Part shown: positions 24,243-34,573 of the stretch, one piece after another | Layout: every line of letters starts with the position of its first letter | Numbering within the stretch: the stretch's first letter is position 1 | Origin: Acanthochromis polyacanthus | Taxonomy: Eukaryota; Chordata; Actinopteri; Pomacentridae | NCBI RefSeq assembly: GCF_021347895.1 | Contig: NC_067127.1 | Location: 38,760,916-38,824,915, forward strand | DNA: 64,000 nucleotides | Direction of reading: 5' to 3' | Notes under the pieces: model-generated | Seen by the model: the letters and a program-made list of their open reading frames with translations, nothing else | What the model was told of the DNA's origin: nothing | The model's database searches: none | Translations under genes and position numbers: made by a program

Positions 24243-24773
24243 CTGTTACAGATGCTACACCGCTAGCCGCCTTGTTGCTACGGTACGAGCCATAACAGCG
24301 TGGCGTGCAGAGAGGGGGAAACGTTCGTCACAGGCGTTGCAGCGTCGACCATTTTTGTTTTTTGCTGCCCTGGTGTCATTGACTCACTGGAGGAGAGGAC
24401 TATTGCTGCGTGCCAATAACGTGGTCGGGGGAGTGGAAGCGGCCGTCGGACGTTGCAGAGTTGCGGTATCCACATCCTGGAGTCGACTGACTGGTGAGAG
24501 GGAGCCGCTGCTACGTTCTGATTCTTCAACCTGTGGACTGGAGCAGCGTTCGGACGTTACGGAGCTGCAGTGTTCTCATCTTGGAGTCGACTGGTTCGAG
24601 CATATTTATCCTTTCCAGTGATTGGGGAAAAAAAAGATCATTCTATCCGTTTTCATTAAGTTACATGGTGTACTTGTAGGTGTGCTAAACCAGCTGGTTT
24701 AGGCTAGTTTTTGATTTTTGATTCCTTGTTTGTTGAAAATATTTTATTGTGTTTATGGGACTGTGGTGATAAC

Positions 24774-24944
24774 ATGGACACGTTTAATATACAGAGAGTG
24801 GGGGGTGTTAGCGGGACAACTCCGGGTGTAGGAAGGGGTAGAGGTGTTGCAATGTGGACTCCTCAGTTGCAGCCTACACCCATGAGTCAACCTGTATTGC
24901 AACCTGGTCCTTCTGTTGTTCGGGGAATACACATGAGGGGTTAA
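24774..24944 (+). pseudogene. Gypsy-1 Gag N-terminus, truncated
   Basis: ATG at 24774 gives MDTFNIQRVGGVSGTTPGVG and a Gly/Pro-rich stretch, stopping at 24944 after 56 residues. Gag-like sequence (LAVLIRTIGAEIGESIKARL) continues in another frame to about 25110, then passes straight into Pol linker sequence. Capsid and nucleocapsid parts are missing. Confidence 0.55.
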
Positions 24945-25149
24945 GGGATGATGTGGTCAGATCGATGACATTTACGCCAGGAATGTCAACCCTGATTCAT
25001 TCTTCACAGAACACAGGTGATGCTGGTATGGGTTCATGTCCAAATCAACTTGCTGTGCTGATTAGAACAATCGGGGCAGAGATTGGGGAATCTATCAAAG
25101 CTCGTTTGCAGCAAAACGGTTCTTCTGATCAAACACTCCCTGTCACCCC

Positions 25150-26944
25150 TGACAATTTAGAGAGATGGAGGGGGGATGAGATCCCGGACAAGGTTGGGAC
25201 GGTCAGGTTGAGAAAAGCAGTAACACTGGAGCCTATGAGTGAGCATGTTGTGTGGGGCCGCCTCCCTCATGGGACTGTACTCTCGGGTGGCAGCACTGTG
25301 ATTGTGGAGCCTAGCTCATCTTGCTGTACACCCCAAAACATATTAGTCGGCAGGGTAGTGACACCTTTGTGGGGGGATGGATGGGTCCCTGTAAAAATAA
25401 TCAATCCAACTGCATCTAAAATCACGTTGCAGAGAAATGCAAAAGTGGCTGATGTGTCGCCTTGTATTGCATTGGAGGATTTTGAGGTGGGTGCTGAGCA
25501 GACAGCTCATCAGATGAGTGGAAAAGTAGCCAGTGGCAGCAGCCATGGTAGTTTGACGGCACAGAGCTCTGTTGGGGGCGAGTTTGTGGGTGGGAGCCTT
25601 AGGCTCAGGGAACTGGGTCTCCAGGAGTTACCGTTGGATGGTTGTGGGGTTTCTCCGGCTTGGAAAGACAAGCTGACGTCTTTGATTGTAAAGTACGAAA
25701 GCGTGTTTTCCAGACACAGTTTGGATTGTGGACAAGCCACTGGTTTCTGTCATCGTATTCGGCTGACCGATGACCGTCCTTTCTGGTTGCCGTATCACAG
25801 GCTCTCACCAGCCCACTACCAGAAGTTGAGAGAGACGCTTGATGAGATGGAGGAGCGGGATATAATCAGGAAGTCTAGCAGTGAGTATGCTTCACCTCTT
25901 GTTTTGTGTTGGAAGAAAAACAGGGAACTGAGACTGTGTAATGATTTCTGTTGGTTAAATGCCCGCACGGTCAAAGACGCACATCCTCTGCCTCATCAGG
26001 CGGATGTCTTGGCAGCACTGGGAGGCAACGCCTTTTTCAGTACGATGGATTTGACTTCGGGCTATTACAATGTGCCACTCCACGAAGAGGATAAGAAATA
26101 CACTGCTTTCTCTTCACCACTGGGACTGCACGAGTATAATCGCATGCCCCAAGGTCTTTGTAATAGCCCAGCAACTTTCATGAGAATGATGCTGACCATT
26201 TTTGGTGATAAGAATGTTTTTGTCACTGCTTTGTTACCTTGATGATGTGTGGTCTTTGGCAGGACAGAAAAGGAAAGTTTGGAGTGGCTCGAATTAGTTT
26301 TCAGGTGTCTGCAGGAAAACAATTTAAAGCTCTCTCCAGCGAAGTGCAAGTTCCTGCGAAGATCTGTGAAGTTTTTAGGGCACGTGGTTTCTCAGGAGGG
26401 GATATCCACTGATACTGACAAGGTGCAAGCGATAGTGAGTTTGAGTGAAGACGGCATCATGGAGAGTGATGGTGTTACACCCTCCAGTGACAAGATTCAC
26501 TCATTCTTGGGCATGGTGGTGTATTGCCAACACTTCATTGAGAACTGTTCTGTGATCGCTAAGCCACTTTTTCAACTTACCTCAGGGTGCAGACAACCAC
26601 GGGCTGCACGTGGTAAAAAGCCGTCAAAAGTTGTACGTCGACTTGTTCCTCCTGATTGGACCACAGAGTGTAGACATGCTTTTGAGTCTTTGAAGCAGGC
26701 TTTGGTTGACCAAGTCCTACTGGCACATCCTGATTTTTCGAAACCATTTATCCTGTCTGTCGATGCATCTACCAGTGGGCCAGGGGCTGTACTTTCTCAG
26801 GTGCAGGATGGACACGACACAGCACGACCAGTTGCATTCGCCAGCAAATCATTGAACCATGCTCAGTCTAAGTACCCAGCTCATAGACTGGAGTTTTGTG
26901 CTATGAAATGGGCCATTCATGACAAGTTTAGTCATTGGCTGTAG
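25150..26944 (+). pseudogene. Gypsy-1 reverse transcriptase and RNase H, frameshifted
   Basis: The RT reads RDIIRKSSSEYASPLVL, LRLCNDFCWLNARTVKDAHP, FFSTMDLTSGYYNVPL and YNRMPQGLCNSPATFMRMM. The frame then breaks: the catalytic YLDD is present near 26236 only in a different frame from the segments on either side, so there are two shifts within about 20 nt. RT continues (LKLSPAKCKFLRRSVKFLGH) into RNase H (ILSVDASTSGPGAVLSQV), and a stop at 26942 interrupts FSHWL/GQKF. No protease D-T/S-G box precedes the RT. Confidence 0.85.
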
Positions 26945-28243
26945 GGACAGAAATTCACGGTGTGGACAGAAAATAATCCTCTCAAATATATTTTGACTAA
27001 ACCAAGACCGGATGCATGCGAGCATAGATGGGTGTCTAAACTGGCTCCGTTTGATTTTGACATCCAGTACATTCCTGGACCCAAGAATATTGTGGCTGAC
27101 GCACTGAGCCGAGAACGTTTTGTGAGGTGCAAAGTGATGCACAGGTTGACAAGAATCCCCTATCATGTTTTGTTGGATGAGGTGAGTGGTATTTCCTTCC
27201 CCTGTGTACAGGATGCGTTTCATCTCTCCTGTGAGCAGGATGAGGGGGGCGGCAGACTCTACCCATCTCAAGTTCCGCTGAAATTTGTGGGGGTGGGTCT
27301 TGTAGTGGCGGTAAAATCTCAGGTGAGGAAGTGTCTGCTGTGTTGAATATGCATCGGCACTGGAACGATGCTGGTTTAGTGAGAGCAGTCTTTCACGTAC
27401 AGCAGCTGCAGCAGGTGGCATCGGTGGGACAGAACCCACTGCCTGTTTTCACCCTCAAGGAACTGCAGGATATGCAAATTCAGGATCCTGTTTTGAACAG
27501 AGTGCGTTTTTTTGTGGACAGAGGTCGCCGTCCATCTCACCGGGAGAGAGTTCATGAATGCAGGGAGACAAACAGAACACTGAAGCAGTGGGAAAAACTC
27601 ACGGCCCGGCTGGGTGTCCTTTATCGTATTTCTAAGTATCCGGTGAGCAAAAAGGTTTTCCAGTATGTGGTCCCACAAGCTTTGAGAAGTCAGGTGCTAA
27701 AAGGGTGCATGACGATGCTGGTCATCAGGGGCAGCAGCACACTTTATGGCTCCTCAGGCAACGTTTTTATGGGGATACAACGACAGACGATAGCAAGCTG
27801 TACGTTACGCAATGTAAGAGATGTGTGTTGAGCAAGGCCCCAGAGCCGGAAGCCAGAGCTCCACTGGTGTCTATTGTCACTACTGCTCCACTGGAGTTGG
27901 TATGTGTGGATTTTTGGTCAGCAGAGGATGATAATAACAAGTCAGTTGATGTTTTAGTGGTTACTGACCACTTCACCATCCTGGCCTGTGCCTATCCTTG
28001 CCCTAACCAAACAGCGAAGACAGTCGCTCGTGTTCTGTGGAACAATTTCTTTTCTTTTTATGGATTCCCAGCACGCTTGCATTTAGACCAAGGCGCTAAT
28101 TTTGAGAGTGCGCTCATAGCCGAGCTCTTACAGTTGGCGGGTGTGGAAAAGTCCCATACCACACCGTATCATCTGATGGGTAATGGACAGGCAGAGCGTT
28201 TCAACCGCACTTTGAACCACTTTGCTTATAGCTTGAAAGGATA
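26945..28243 (+). pseudogene. Gypsy-1 RNase H end and integrase, truncated
   Basis: WTENNPLKYILTKPRPDAC and IVADALSRERF end the RNase H. After more shifts come a zinc-binding HHCC region (GHQGQQHTLWLLRQRFYGDT, CKRCVLSK) and the core with VCVDFWSAED, LHLDQGANFES and GNGQAERFNRTLN. The last Asp and Glu are separated by 35 residues, the normal DD35E spacing. The frame ends at 28243, where the inverted-repeat sequence begins. Confidence 0.8.
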
Positions 28244-28327
28244 ATTTCAAAATCAAAATATACTTAGAGTTTACTCAAGGAGTATTTCACTTTCATTTTG
28301 ACCCCAGTAAGTCTGTCTACAGAGCCG
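28241..28327 (+). repeat. Left arm of a distant inverted repeat pair
   Basis: ggataatttcaaaatcaaaa through cattttgaccccagtaagtc and tgtctacag matches the reverse complement of 39563-39656 with scattered differences over about 87 bp. It truncates the Gypsy-1 integrase. Confidence 0.75.
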
Positions 28328-28453
28328 GAGGCTGTACTTTCAGGACCACACCAATACACCAGTACTTCAAGGGCTGCATGCTTCTTCTAGGGTTTGTGTT
28401 ACCTGCTGAGCTTGTAGTGGGAAATTTACTCAGCTGTTGTGTGTTGCCATTAA
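28328..28453 (+). other. Non-coding stretch before Gypsy-2 gag
   Basis: No LTR or primer-binding site is seen here, so Gypsy-2 lacks its 5' LTR and probably the very start of gag. agtac occurs near 28362, the same five bases that follow the 3' LTR, but it is not joined to an LTR. Confidence 0.4.
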
Positions 28454-30067
28454 GGCATTGAGCCATGTGCATTTGTTTGCTGTCATCATGATAAAGTGCA
28501 TGGTACTGAACACAGAGAGGTGACAAACACTGAGAAAGATGAGGAGATTATTGATTGTTTGAAACACTATGGGTCCATTAAAAAAACTTTATTAGTGAAT
28601 GATCAAACAAGTGCATTATACAAAAACCTGATCGTAGAGTTTAATTCTTCTGAAGCTTTGACTGCTATGGCCCCACTTTTGCCTTACAAATATGAGTCAC
28701 GACAATATTCTGCCATAGAATTTACTGTTAAATCACTTGCCACTGAATTTTCAGCCACAGCAGGAGCTGTCGACCCAGCAGAATACCTGAACCAACTAAA
28801 ACACATGGCAACAAAAACTGGGAAAAACTTTGAGGACATTTTGAAAGAACTGATGGGACAGATAAGTGAACAATTGGAGGTTTTGGCTGAAGATGTGGAC
28901 ACCAAAGACTTTGTCCAAGAAGAGAGTGCACCCAGCCTGTCTGGCCAGCAGGGGGTGTTGTCAGATGAAGGTCTTAATATCACCAGCCAAACTAATGCCA
29001 TACCTCCTCTGAGCACTCATGCATCTGACCAACCAGGAACTAAGCCTCGTATTTCATGGTCAGACAAAGACATTTACCCACCAGGAGTACATAAAGTTGT
29101 GATGGAACACTGTTGGAAATCAGATGATGTAACTCCTCACAGTATTCCTGCTTTCAGACTCCGGCCTTTCTCAGGAAAAATCCCCAAGCCAAACAATGAA
29201 GTTGACTATGAGACTTGGAGGTCCCATATCGAGCTACTCCTCGCTGATCCAACTCTTGCTCCTCTTCACATCACACGACGTATACTGGAAAGCCTGTTAT
29301 CTCCAGCCGCAGATGTTGTAAAAGGACTGGGCCCAAACACTATCCCCTCTCTCTATTTGCGTGTACTGGACTCTGCATTTGCCACAGTAGAAGATGGTGA
29401 AGAATTATTTGCGCAATTTCTGAATACATTGCAGGACCATGGTGAAAAGCCATCTGCTTATCTCCAGCACCTTCAACTTGCATTGAACACTGTATTGAAG
29501 AGAGGAGGAGTGTCACTCACAGATTTCAATAAACATCTGCTGAAACAGTTTTGCCGGGGTTGTTGGGATAACGCTGTTATTAACAAACTGCAGCTAGAAC
29601 AACTAATGAGCAGTCCTCCATCATTTGCAGAGCTTCTGTTACTGCTGCGCACTGAGGAGGATAGGCAGCTAGCGAAAGACAGTCTCATGAAGAAGCATTT
29701 GACCTCAGCAAAGCAGCGTGCACATGTACACTCCCAGAGTGCATGTGCTTGTGGCTCAGACAGCAGTGCTTTCAATGAGCTAAAGCAACAAATGCAGAAA
29801 CTGCAACAACAGATGTCAGCTCTGCTTGCTCAGAAGTCCCGCCCCTTTAAGCCAGCCCCGCCTCCATCCAAGTCAAAACAAAAGCTCAACACCAATGCAA
29901 ACACGTCTAGGCCCAGACCAGGCTACTGTTTCAATTGTGGGGAGGATGGCCACATGTCAACAGGATGCACAAATCCTACAAATCCTTCTCTCATTCAGCA
30001 AAAGAAGCGGCAGCTTCAGCAAAGACAACAAACATGGGATGCAAACAATAACAAGATATCAAACTAG
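28454..30067 (+). CDS. Gypsy-2 Gag with PNMA-like architecture
   Basis: The open frame runs from 28454. No ATG lies at its head, and GTG at 28496 is only the first alternative start, so the true start is probably lost. From GTG it is 523 residues. The N-terminal part (EEIIDCLKHYGSIKKTLLVN ... LLPYKYESR) resembles the RRM-like start of PNMA-type Gags. The capsid begins near RLRPFSGKIPKPNNEVDYET and follows the PNMA pattern of a tryptophan motif (W-RSHIELLL) and R-ILESLLSPAADVVKGL. A CCHC knuckle, CFNCGEDGHMSTGC, is at 478-491. Gag would assemble a particle around element RNA. It has no internal stop. pol lies in the -1 frame. Confidence 0.85.
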   Translation, partial: GIEPCAFVCCHHDKVHGTEHREVTNTEKDEEIIDCLKHYGSIKKTLLVNDQTSALYKNLIVEFNSSEALTAMAPLLPYKYESRQYSAIEFTVKSLATEFSATAGAVDPAEYLNQLKHMATKTGKNFEDILKELMGQISEQLEVLAEDVDTKDFVQEESAPSLSGQQGVLSDEGLNITSQTNAIPPLSTHASDQPGTKPRISWSDKDIYPPGVHKVVMEHCWKSDDVTPHSIPAFRLRPFSGKIPKPNNEVDYETWRSHIELLLADPTLAPLHITRRILESLLSPAADVVKGLGPNTIPSLYLRVLDSAFATVEDGEELFAQFLNTLQDHGEKPSAYLQHLQLALNTVLKRGGVSLTDFNKHLLKQFCRGCWDNAVINKLQLEQLMSSPPSFAELLLLLRTEEDRQLAKDSLMKKHLTSAKQRAHVHSQSACACGSDSSAFNELKQQMQKLQQQMSALLAQKSRPFKPAPPPSKSKQKLNTNANTSRPRPGYCFNCGEDGHMSTGCTNPTNPSLIQQKKRQLQQRQQTWDANNNKISN

Positions 30068-32688
30068 AGGCAGTCTCTGGGCAGGGACATACAGAGGCTG
30101 CAACTGATTCATGTCCCACATACAAGACCCGAGTGCCAACCATATTGCCAAAAGGGCTGATCGGAACTAAAAGTACAGGCCATGTTGTCATCGAAGGGAC
30201 TCCATTCAGCTGCCTGTTGGACACTGGATCCCAAGTCACAACCATATCACAGTCATTCTACAACACTTACCTTCCCATTATTGAAATACAGCCGCTCAAT
30301 AGTCTTCTGGAAATAGAGGGTGCGAATGGTCAAGCTGTCCCGTATCTTGGTTTTGTAAAACTGAATGTCACTTTCCCTCCCGGGTTCCTTGGCAGTTCCC
30401 TTGACATTGATACACTTGCTCTGGTGGTGCCTGATGTTCAATCTGCCCAACACCCAAGTGTGCTCATTGGAATGAATACTCTTGAGCTGGCATATGAAAA
30501 GGCGGCTGCAGTCAATCAGTGTCCATTTTCTCCAACTCCAAGTGGATACAGGGCTGTGCTTAAGATCCTCGAGCTGCGGAAAAAACTGTCAGAGGAAAAC
30601 CACAATGGTGTTGTGAAGCTGTATGCAGATGAGCCACAGACCATCCCTGCTGGCCACACTGTTGCTGTGGAGGGCATCGTTTTTTCCCGCTCTCTCCACA
30701 CCGAGAAAGCAGTCATTCTCGAACACCCAACCTCAGCCTCACTGCCAGGTGGACTAACAGTACAGTCGAGTGTGGTTGATTTCCCCCAACGCCAGCCATG
30801 TCACCTGCCTGTGATCATCCAAAATCACTCTGGCCACAATGTGACACTGCCAGCCAGAGCCATCATAGCTGAAATCAGTGCAATACACTCCATCCAGCCT
30901 CGAGAAGAGAGTGTGCAGAATATTCAGCCTTCTCATCCTCCGACCACTGAATTCAAGTTCAATTTTGGCAACTCCCCTTTAACACCTGAATGGAAGAGTC
31001 GTGTTATTGCAAAACTGAATTCCATTCCACAAGTCTTCGCCAAGCACGACCTTGATTTTGGAAGGACGGACAAAGTGAGACACCAGATCAAACTCTCTGA
31101 CCCCACACCTTTCAAACAACGTCCCAGACCGATCCACCCGCAAGATCTAAACGCGGTGAGAGAGCATCTGAAGGAGTTGATGAAATCAGGAGTCATCAGG
31201 GAGTCTGAATCACCTTTCGCATCCCCAATTGTTGTCGTGCGAAAGAAGAATGGGAGTGTTCGCTTGTGCATTGATTATCGCAAGTTGAATCTGCAGACCA
31301 TCAAAGACGCTTACGTACTTCCAAAACTGGAGGACACATTTACAGCGCTCACTGGTTCGGAGTGGTTCTCTGTTCTCGACCTTAAATCTGGGTACTACCA
31401 GATCGAAATGGAGGAGGCAGATAAGGACAAGACGGCCTTCGTGTGTCCTTTGGGGTTCTATGAGTTCAACAGGATGCCCCAGGGGGTCACAAACGCGCCG
31501 AGTACCTTCCAGAGATTGATGGAAAAGTGCATGGGGGAGATGAATCTGAAGGAGGTGTTGGTTTTTATCGATGATCTAATAATCTTCGCACCGACGCTTG
31601 AGCAACATGAGGAGAGACTAATGAAAGTTCTCAACCGCTTGAAAGAATATGGCTTGAAGCTATCAGTGGAAAAATGTGTTTTCTTCCAACCCTCCGTCAA
31701 ATATCTTGGACATGTCGTATCAAAGGAAGGCGTTCAGACAGATCCTGATAAAATCGAGACCTTGAAGTCCTGGCCGGTTCCAAAGAACCTGAAAGAACTC
31801 CGTTCCTTTCTCAGATTTGCAGGATATTACCGCAGGTTTGTGCAAGGCTACTCCCACATCGTCAAGCCCCTACACGACCTTACCTCTGGATACCCACCTT
31901 CACAGAGGAAATTCAAGTCTTCTGTAAAACCAGATCACTACCTGAATCCCAAGGAAGCATTTGGGGGTCGCTGGACTGTCGTATGCCAAAACACCTTTAC
32001 CTCCATTATTGAGAAACTCACCACAGCACCCATACTCGCCTTCGCAGATCCTCAAAAGCCATACCTTCTCCATACAGATGCTAGCTCCTCTGGCCTTGGT
32101 GCTATCCTGTATCAGGAACAGCAAGGTCACAATCTTGTGATTGCATATGCAAACCGTGGACTGTCAAAATGTGAGTCAAAGTATCCAGCTCACAAGTTGG
32201 AGTTTCTGGCTCTGAAATTGGCGGTCACTGAAAAATTCCAGGATTATCTATATGGAACCCACTTCACAGTAATCACCGATAGCAATCCTCTCACATATCT
32301 ACTCACCTCAGGAAAGCTGGATGCTACTAGCTACCGGTGGTTGGCTGCACTGTCCACGTTCTCATTCAAAATCACATATCGCTCAGGCAAGCAAAATTTG
32401 GATGCAGACGCTCTCTCACGAAGACCTCATGGAGACCTCACCAACGATCTCATGTCTCAGAAGGAGTGGGAAAGAATCCAAACCTTTGCTCACCAACATT
32501 TGGCTGACCCCACTGCCGACACAATTAATGGCCACATTATTGAGGCAATTTGCGACCTCAAATTTGTGTATAGCTCAACTGAACAGACACCTACCTCCGC
32601 TCTGGTCCAATCCCTTTCAATTGGCACAGGAGGTTTGTCCGACAGTTTCGTCAACGATGTCCAGTTCACAACTCCTGTTCTTGCATAA
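30064..32688 (+). CDS. Gypsy-2 Pol: protease, reverse transcriptase, RNase H
   Basis: The pol frame is -1 to gag and overlaps its end by about 20 nt, which suggests frameshifting. I see no convincing slippery heptamer. Numbered from GTG at 30133 (851 residues): protease LLDTGSQVTTIS with Asp30, then RT with LCIDYRKLN, VLDLKSGYYQIEM, NRMPQGVTNAPSTFQ and catalytic FIDDLII at 478-484, then RNase H HTDASSSGLGAIL at 647-659 and ITDSNPLTYLL. The tail DADALSRRP leads toward integrase. All catalytic motifs are present. A TAA at 32686 ends the frame, and the next codons continue the same protein, so this is probably a nonsense mutation. Confidence 0.9.
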   Translation, partial: LEAVSGQGHTEAATDSCPTYKTRVPTILPKGLIGTKSTGHVVIEGTPFSCLLDTGSQVTTISQSFYNTYLPIIEIQPLNSLLEIEGANGQAVPYLGFVKLNVTFPPGFLGSSLDIDTLALVVPDVQSAQHPSVLIGMNTLELAYEKAAAVNQCPFSPTPSGYRAVLKILELRKKLSEENHNGVVKLYADEPQTIPAGHTVAVEGIVFSRSLHTEKAVILEHPTSASLPGGLTVQSSVVDFPQRQPCHLPVIIQNHSGHNVTLPARAIIAEISAIHSIQPREESVQNIQPSHPPTTEFKFNFGNSPLTPEWKSRVIAKLNSIPQVFAKHDLDFGRTDKVRHQIKLSDPTPFKQRPRPIHPQDLNAVREHLKELMKSGVIRESESPFASPIVVVRKKNGSVRLCIDYRKLNLQTIKDAYVLPKLEDTFTALTGSEWFSVLDLKSGYYQIEMEEADKDKTAFVCPLGFYEFNRMPQGVTNAPSTFQRLMEKCMGEMNLKEVLVFIDDLIIFAPTLEQHEERLMKVLNRLKEYGLKLSVEKCVFFQPSVKYLGHVVSKEGVQTDPDKIETLKSWPVPKNLKELRSFLRFAGYYRRFVQGYSHIVKPLHDLTSGYPPSQRKFKSSVKPDHYLNPKEAFGGRWTVVCQNTFTSIIEKLTTAPILAFADPQKPYLLHTDASSSGLGAILYQEQQGHNLVIAYANRGLSKCESKYPAHKLEFLALKLAVTEKFQDYLYGTHFTVITDSNPLTYLLTSGKLDATSYRWLAALSTFSFKITYRSGKQNLDADALSRRPHGDLTNDLMSQKEWERIQTFAHQHLADPTADTINGHIIEAICDLKFVYSSTEQTPTSALVQSLSIGTGGLSDSFVNDVQFTTPVLA

Positions 32689-33007
32689 ATGACAAGCGCT
32701 GAACTTGCTGAGAAGCAGCGTGAAGATCAGACTCTGAAACACATAATATCTCTGTTGGAGACTGGGGAGACACCACCCCCAACACTGAGAGAAGAACTTC
32801 CCGAACTGCCTCTCCTACTCAGAGAACAACAACGCCTGGAGCTCCAAAATGGCATTCTCGTGAGGAGACGGCAAGTGGGGGACAAATGCTGCTACCAGTT
32901 TGTTTTGCCTAATGAGTTCAGAGCTGAAGTTCTTACAGATCTGCATGACAGAATGGGACATCTGGGCATTGATCATACACTTGACCTTGTTCGAAGTCGA
33001 TTTTACT
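32689..33007 (+). pseudogene. Gypsy-2 integrase N-terminal part, cut by a solo LTR
   Basis: In frame with the Pol frame and separated from it only by the TAA. It runs EKQREDQTLKHIISLLETGE to HDRMGHLGIDHTLDLVRSRF, which gives the His pair of the HHCC zinc site. The frame then enters the inserted LTR at 33008. Confidence 0.8.
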
Positions 33008-33742
33008 TGTTAGGATTGGTGGGAGTGGTGAACCCAAATGCAGACAATGACAAAACACTATGTATAATTAAAGGATTTATTAACCAAAATCGAAAACCAT
33101 TAACAACTGAAAGCAAGACTAGGTGGATCAAAACTAATAGAACAGGGAACTCAGGAGGCAAAGGAAGGACAAAATTAACCTAGACAAAGACCACAGGAAG
33201 ACTAATAGAGGAGACAAAAACTAAACTAGGCACGGGCAAGGGCTAGACTAAAGGAGACAAAACTAAACAAAACAAAAGCTACAACAAAACTAAAAGACTA
33301 CAGCAGGTGGACAAACAGCAAACTCAAGAACAAAACTAAGGTCTTACAAACACGAGTCCAGTGGGGGTAATCCAGTGAGGGAATGAAAAGACGAAGTCCA
33401 ACAAGTGAAAGTCCAGTGGAGGAGGGGAGTGGGGAGTGGAGAGAAACTGTATGAATGTCCAACTATGCACCAGCAAAGACTGAGGGGAAATGGCAGAGCT
33501 TAAGTAACAGAGAAGGGGACCAGGTGAATTGAGTGGAGCTGATTGCGACAGGTGAGGGTGATGAGCTAATGAGAAGACAGAGCCAGGGGACGAGCGAGTG
33601 GAAGAGGGACAGGGTGAAAACACAGCCAGAGGGAGACAGAGACAAGCCAAAAAACACACTAAAGGGCAACAACAAAAATGCACACAGACAAGCAACAAAC
33701 ACAGAAGGAACAAACAGGCCGCAAGAGGGCTGAATCCTGACA
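33008..33742 (-). mobile_element. Solo LTR inserted in the Gypsy-2 integrase
   Basis: 735 bp with ends TGTTAGGATT and AATCCTGACA, flanked on both sides by ttact (33003-33007 and 33743-33747), a perfect 5-bp target duplication. On the minus strand it starts TGTCAGGATTC and carries aataaatcctttaat near its end, the expected LTR poly(A) signal. It contains no gene. Minus-strand open frames here are coincidental. Confidence 0.88.
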
Positions 33743-33747
33743 TTACT

Positions 33748-34573
33748 GGCCAAAGATGACAAGCGACATATACAATAAAATCAGAACGTGTGAGAGATGT
33801 GTCTTGCGCAAGTCGGTACCAGAGCGAGCAGCAGCACTCGTGAACATCCGTACATCCAGACCCCTCAAACTTGTCTGTATGGACTTTCTATCGTTGGAGC
33901 CAGACAGAAGTAGGATCAAAGACATTCTTGTAATCACGGACCATTTTACTAAATATGCCGTTGCTGTCCCCACTCCAAACCAAAAGGCCAAGACTGTCGC
34001 CAAATCTCTATGGGACAACTTCTTCACACACTATGGGCTGCCCGAAAAACTTCATAGCGACCAAGGTCCAGACTTTGAGTCAAGAACAATCAAAGAACTT
34101 TGTAAAATGGCTGGAATTGAGAAGGTCAGAACAACTCCTTACCACCCCAGAGGGAACCCGGTTGAACGGTTGAACAGGACGCTCTTGGACATGTTGGGGA
34201 CCTTGACTTCTGAAGAGAAAACTCGTTGGAAGGAGTTTGTGAAGCCTTTGGTCCACGCGTACAATTGTACAAGAAATGATGTTACCGGTTACAGTCCATA
34301 TGAGCTCATGTTTGGCCACCAACCTCGCCTTCCGATCGACTTGGTTTTTGGTCTGCCAGTCGATGATAGTCAGCCCAGTCACTCTGAATATGTCAAGAAC
34401 CTGAAGTCAAATTTGGAGAAGAGTTATAATATTGCTATGGAGAATGCCAAGAAGGTCATGGAGAAGAACAAGGTGAGATTTGACAAACGTGTAACTCCAT
34501 CGGAATTGGATGTCGGAGACAGGGTTCTTGTGAAAAATGTGAGGCTGAGAGGAAAACATAAACTTGCTGATAA
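33748..34573 (+). pseudogene. Gypsy-2 integrase catalytic core
   Basis: Resumes directly after the LTR. CERCVLRK completes the HHCC site. Numbering from the Met at 33756, Asp43 (VCMDFLS), Asp102 (HSDQGPDFES) and Glu137 (GNPVERLNRTL) are the catalytic triad. Only 34 residues lie between the last two instead of 35, because the GNGxVE turn is one residue short. The C-terminal part (LMFGHQPRLPIDL, VKNVRLRGKHKLADKWE) leads up to where the GPY/F module should start. Confidence 0.85.

Larger units (their letters stand above)
24774..28243 (+). mobile_element. Gypsy-1 internal region, decayed Ty3/Gypsy retrotransposon
   Basis: In order: a short Gag start, a Pol linker, RT, RNase H and an integrase that breaks off at 28243. 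Capsid, zinc knuckle and protease are absent, so this is a deletion derivative. Several frameshifts and stops make it inactive. No 3' LTR is found. Confidence 0.85.

Noticed and set aside
28362..28366. agtac as the 5' target duplication of Gypsy-2
   Set aside because: It matches the five bases after the 3' LTR but no LTR adjoins it, and a 5-bp match is expected often by chance.
33336..33762. Minus-strand Leu/Ser-rich frames of about 100-135 codons
   Set aside because: They lie wholly within the solo LTR and have no domain.
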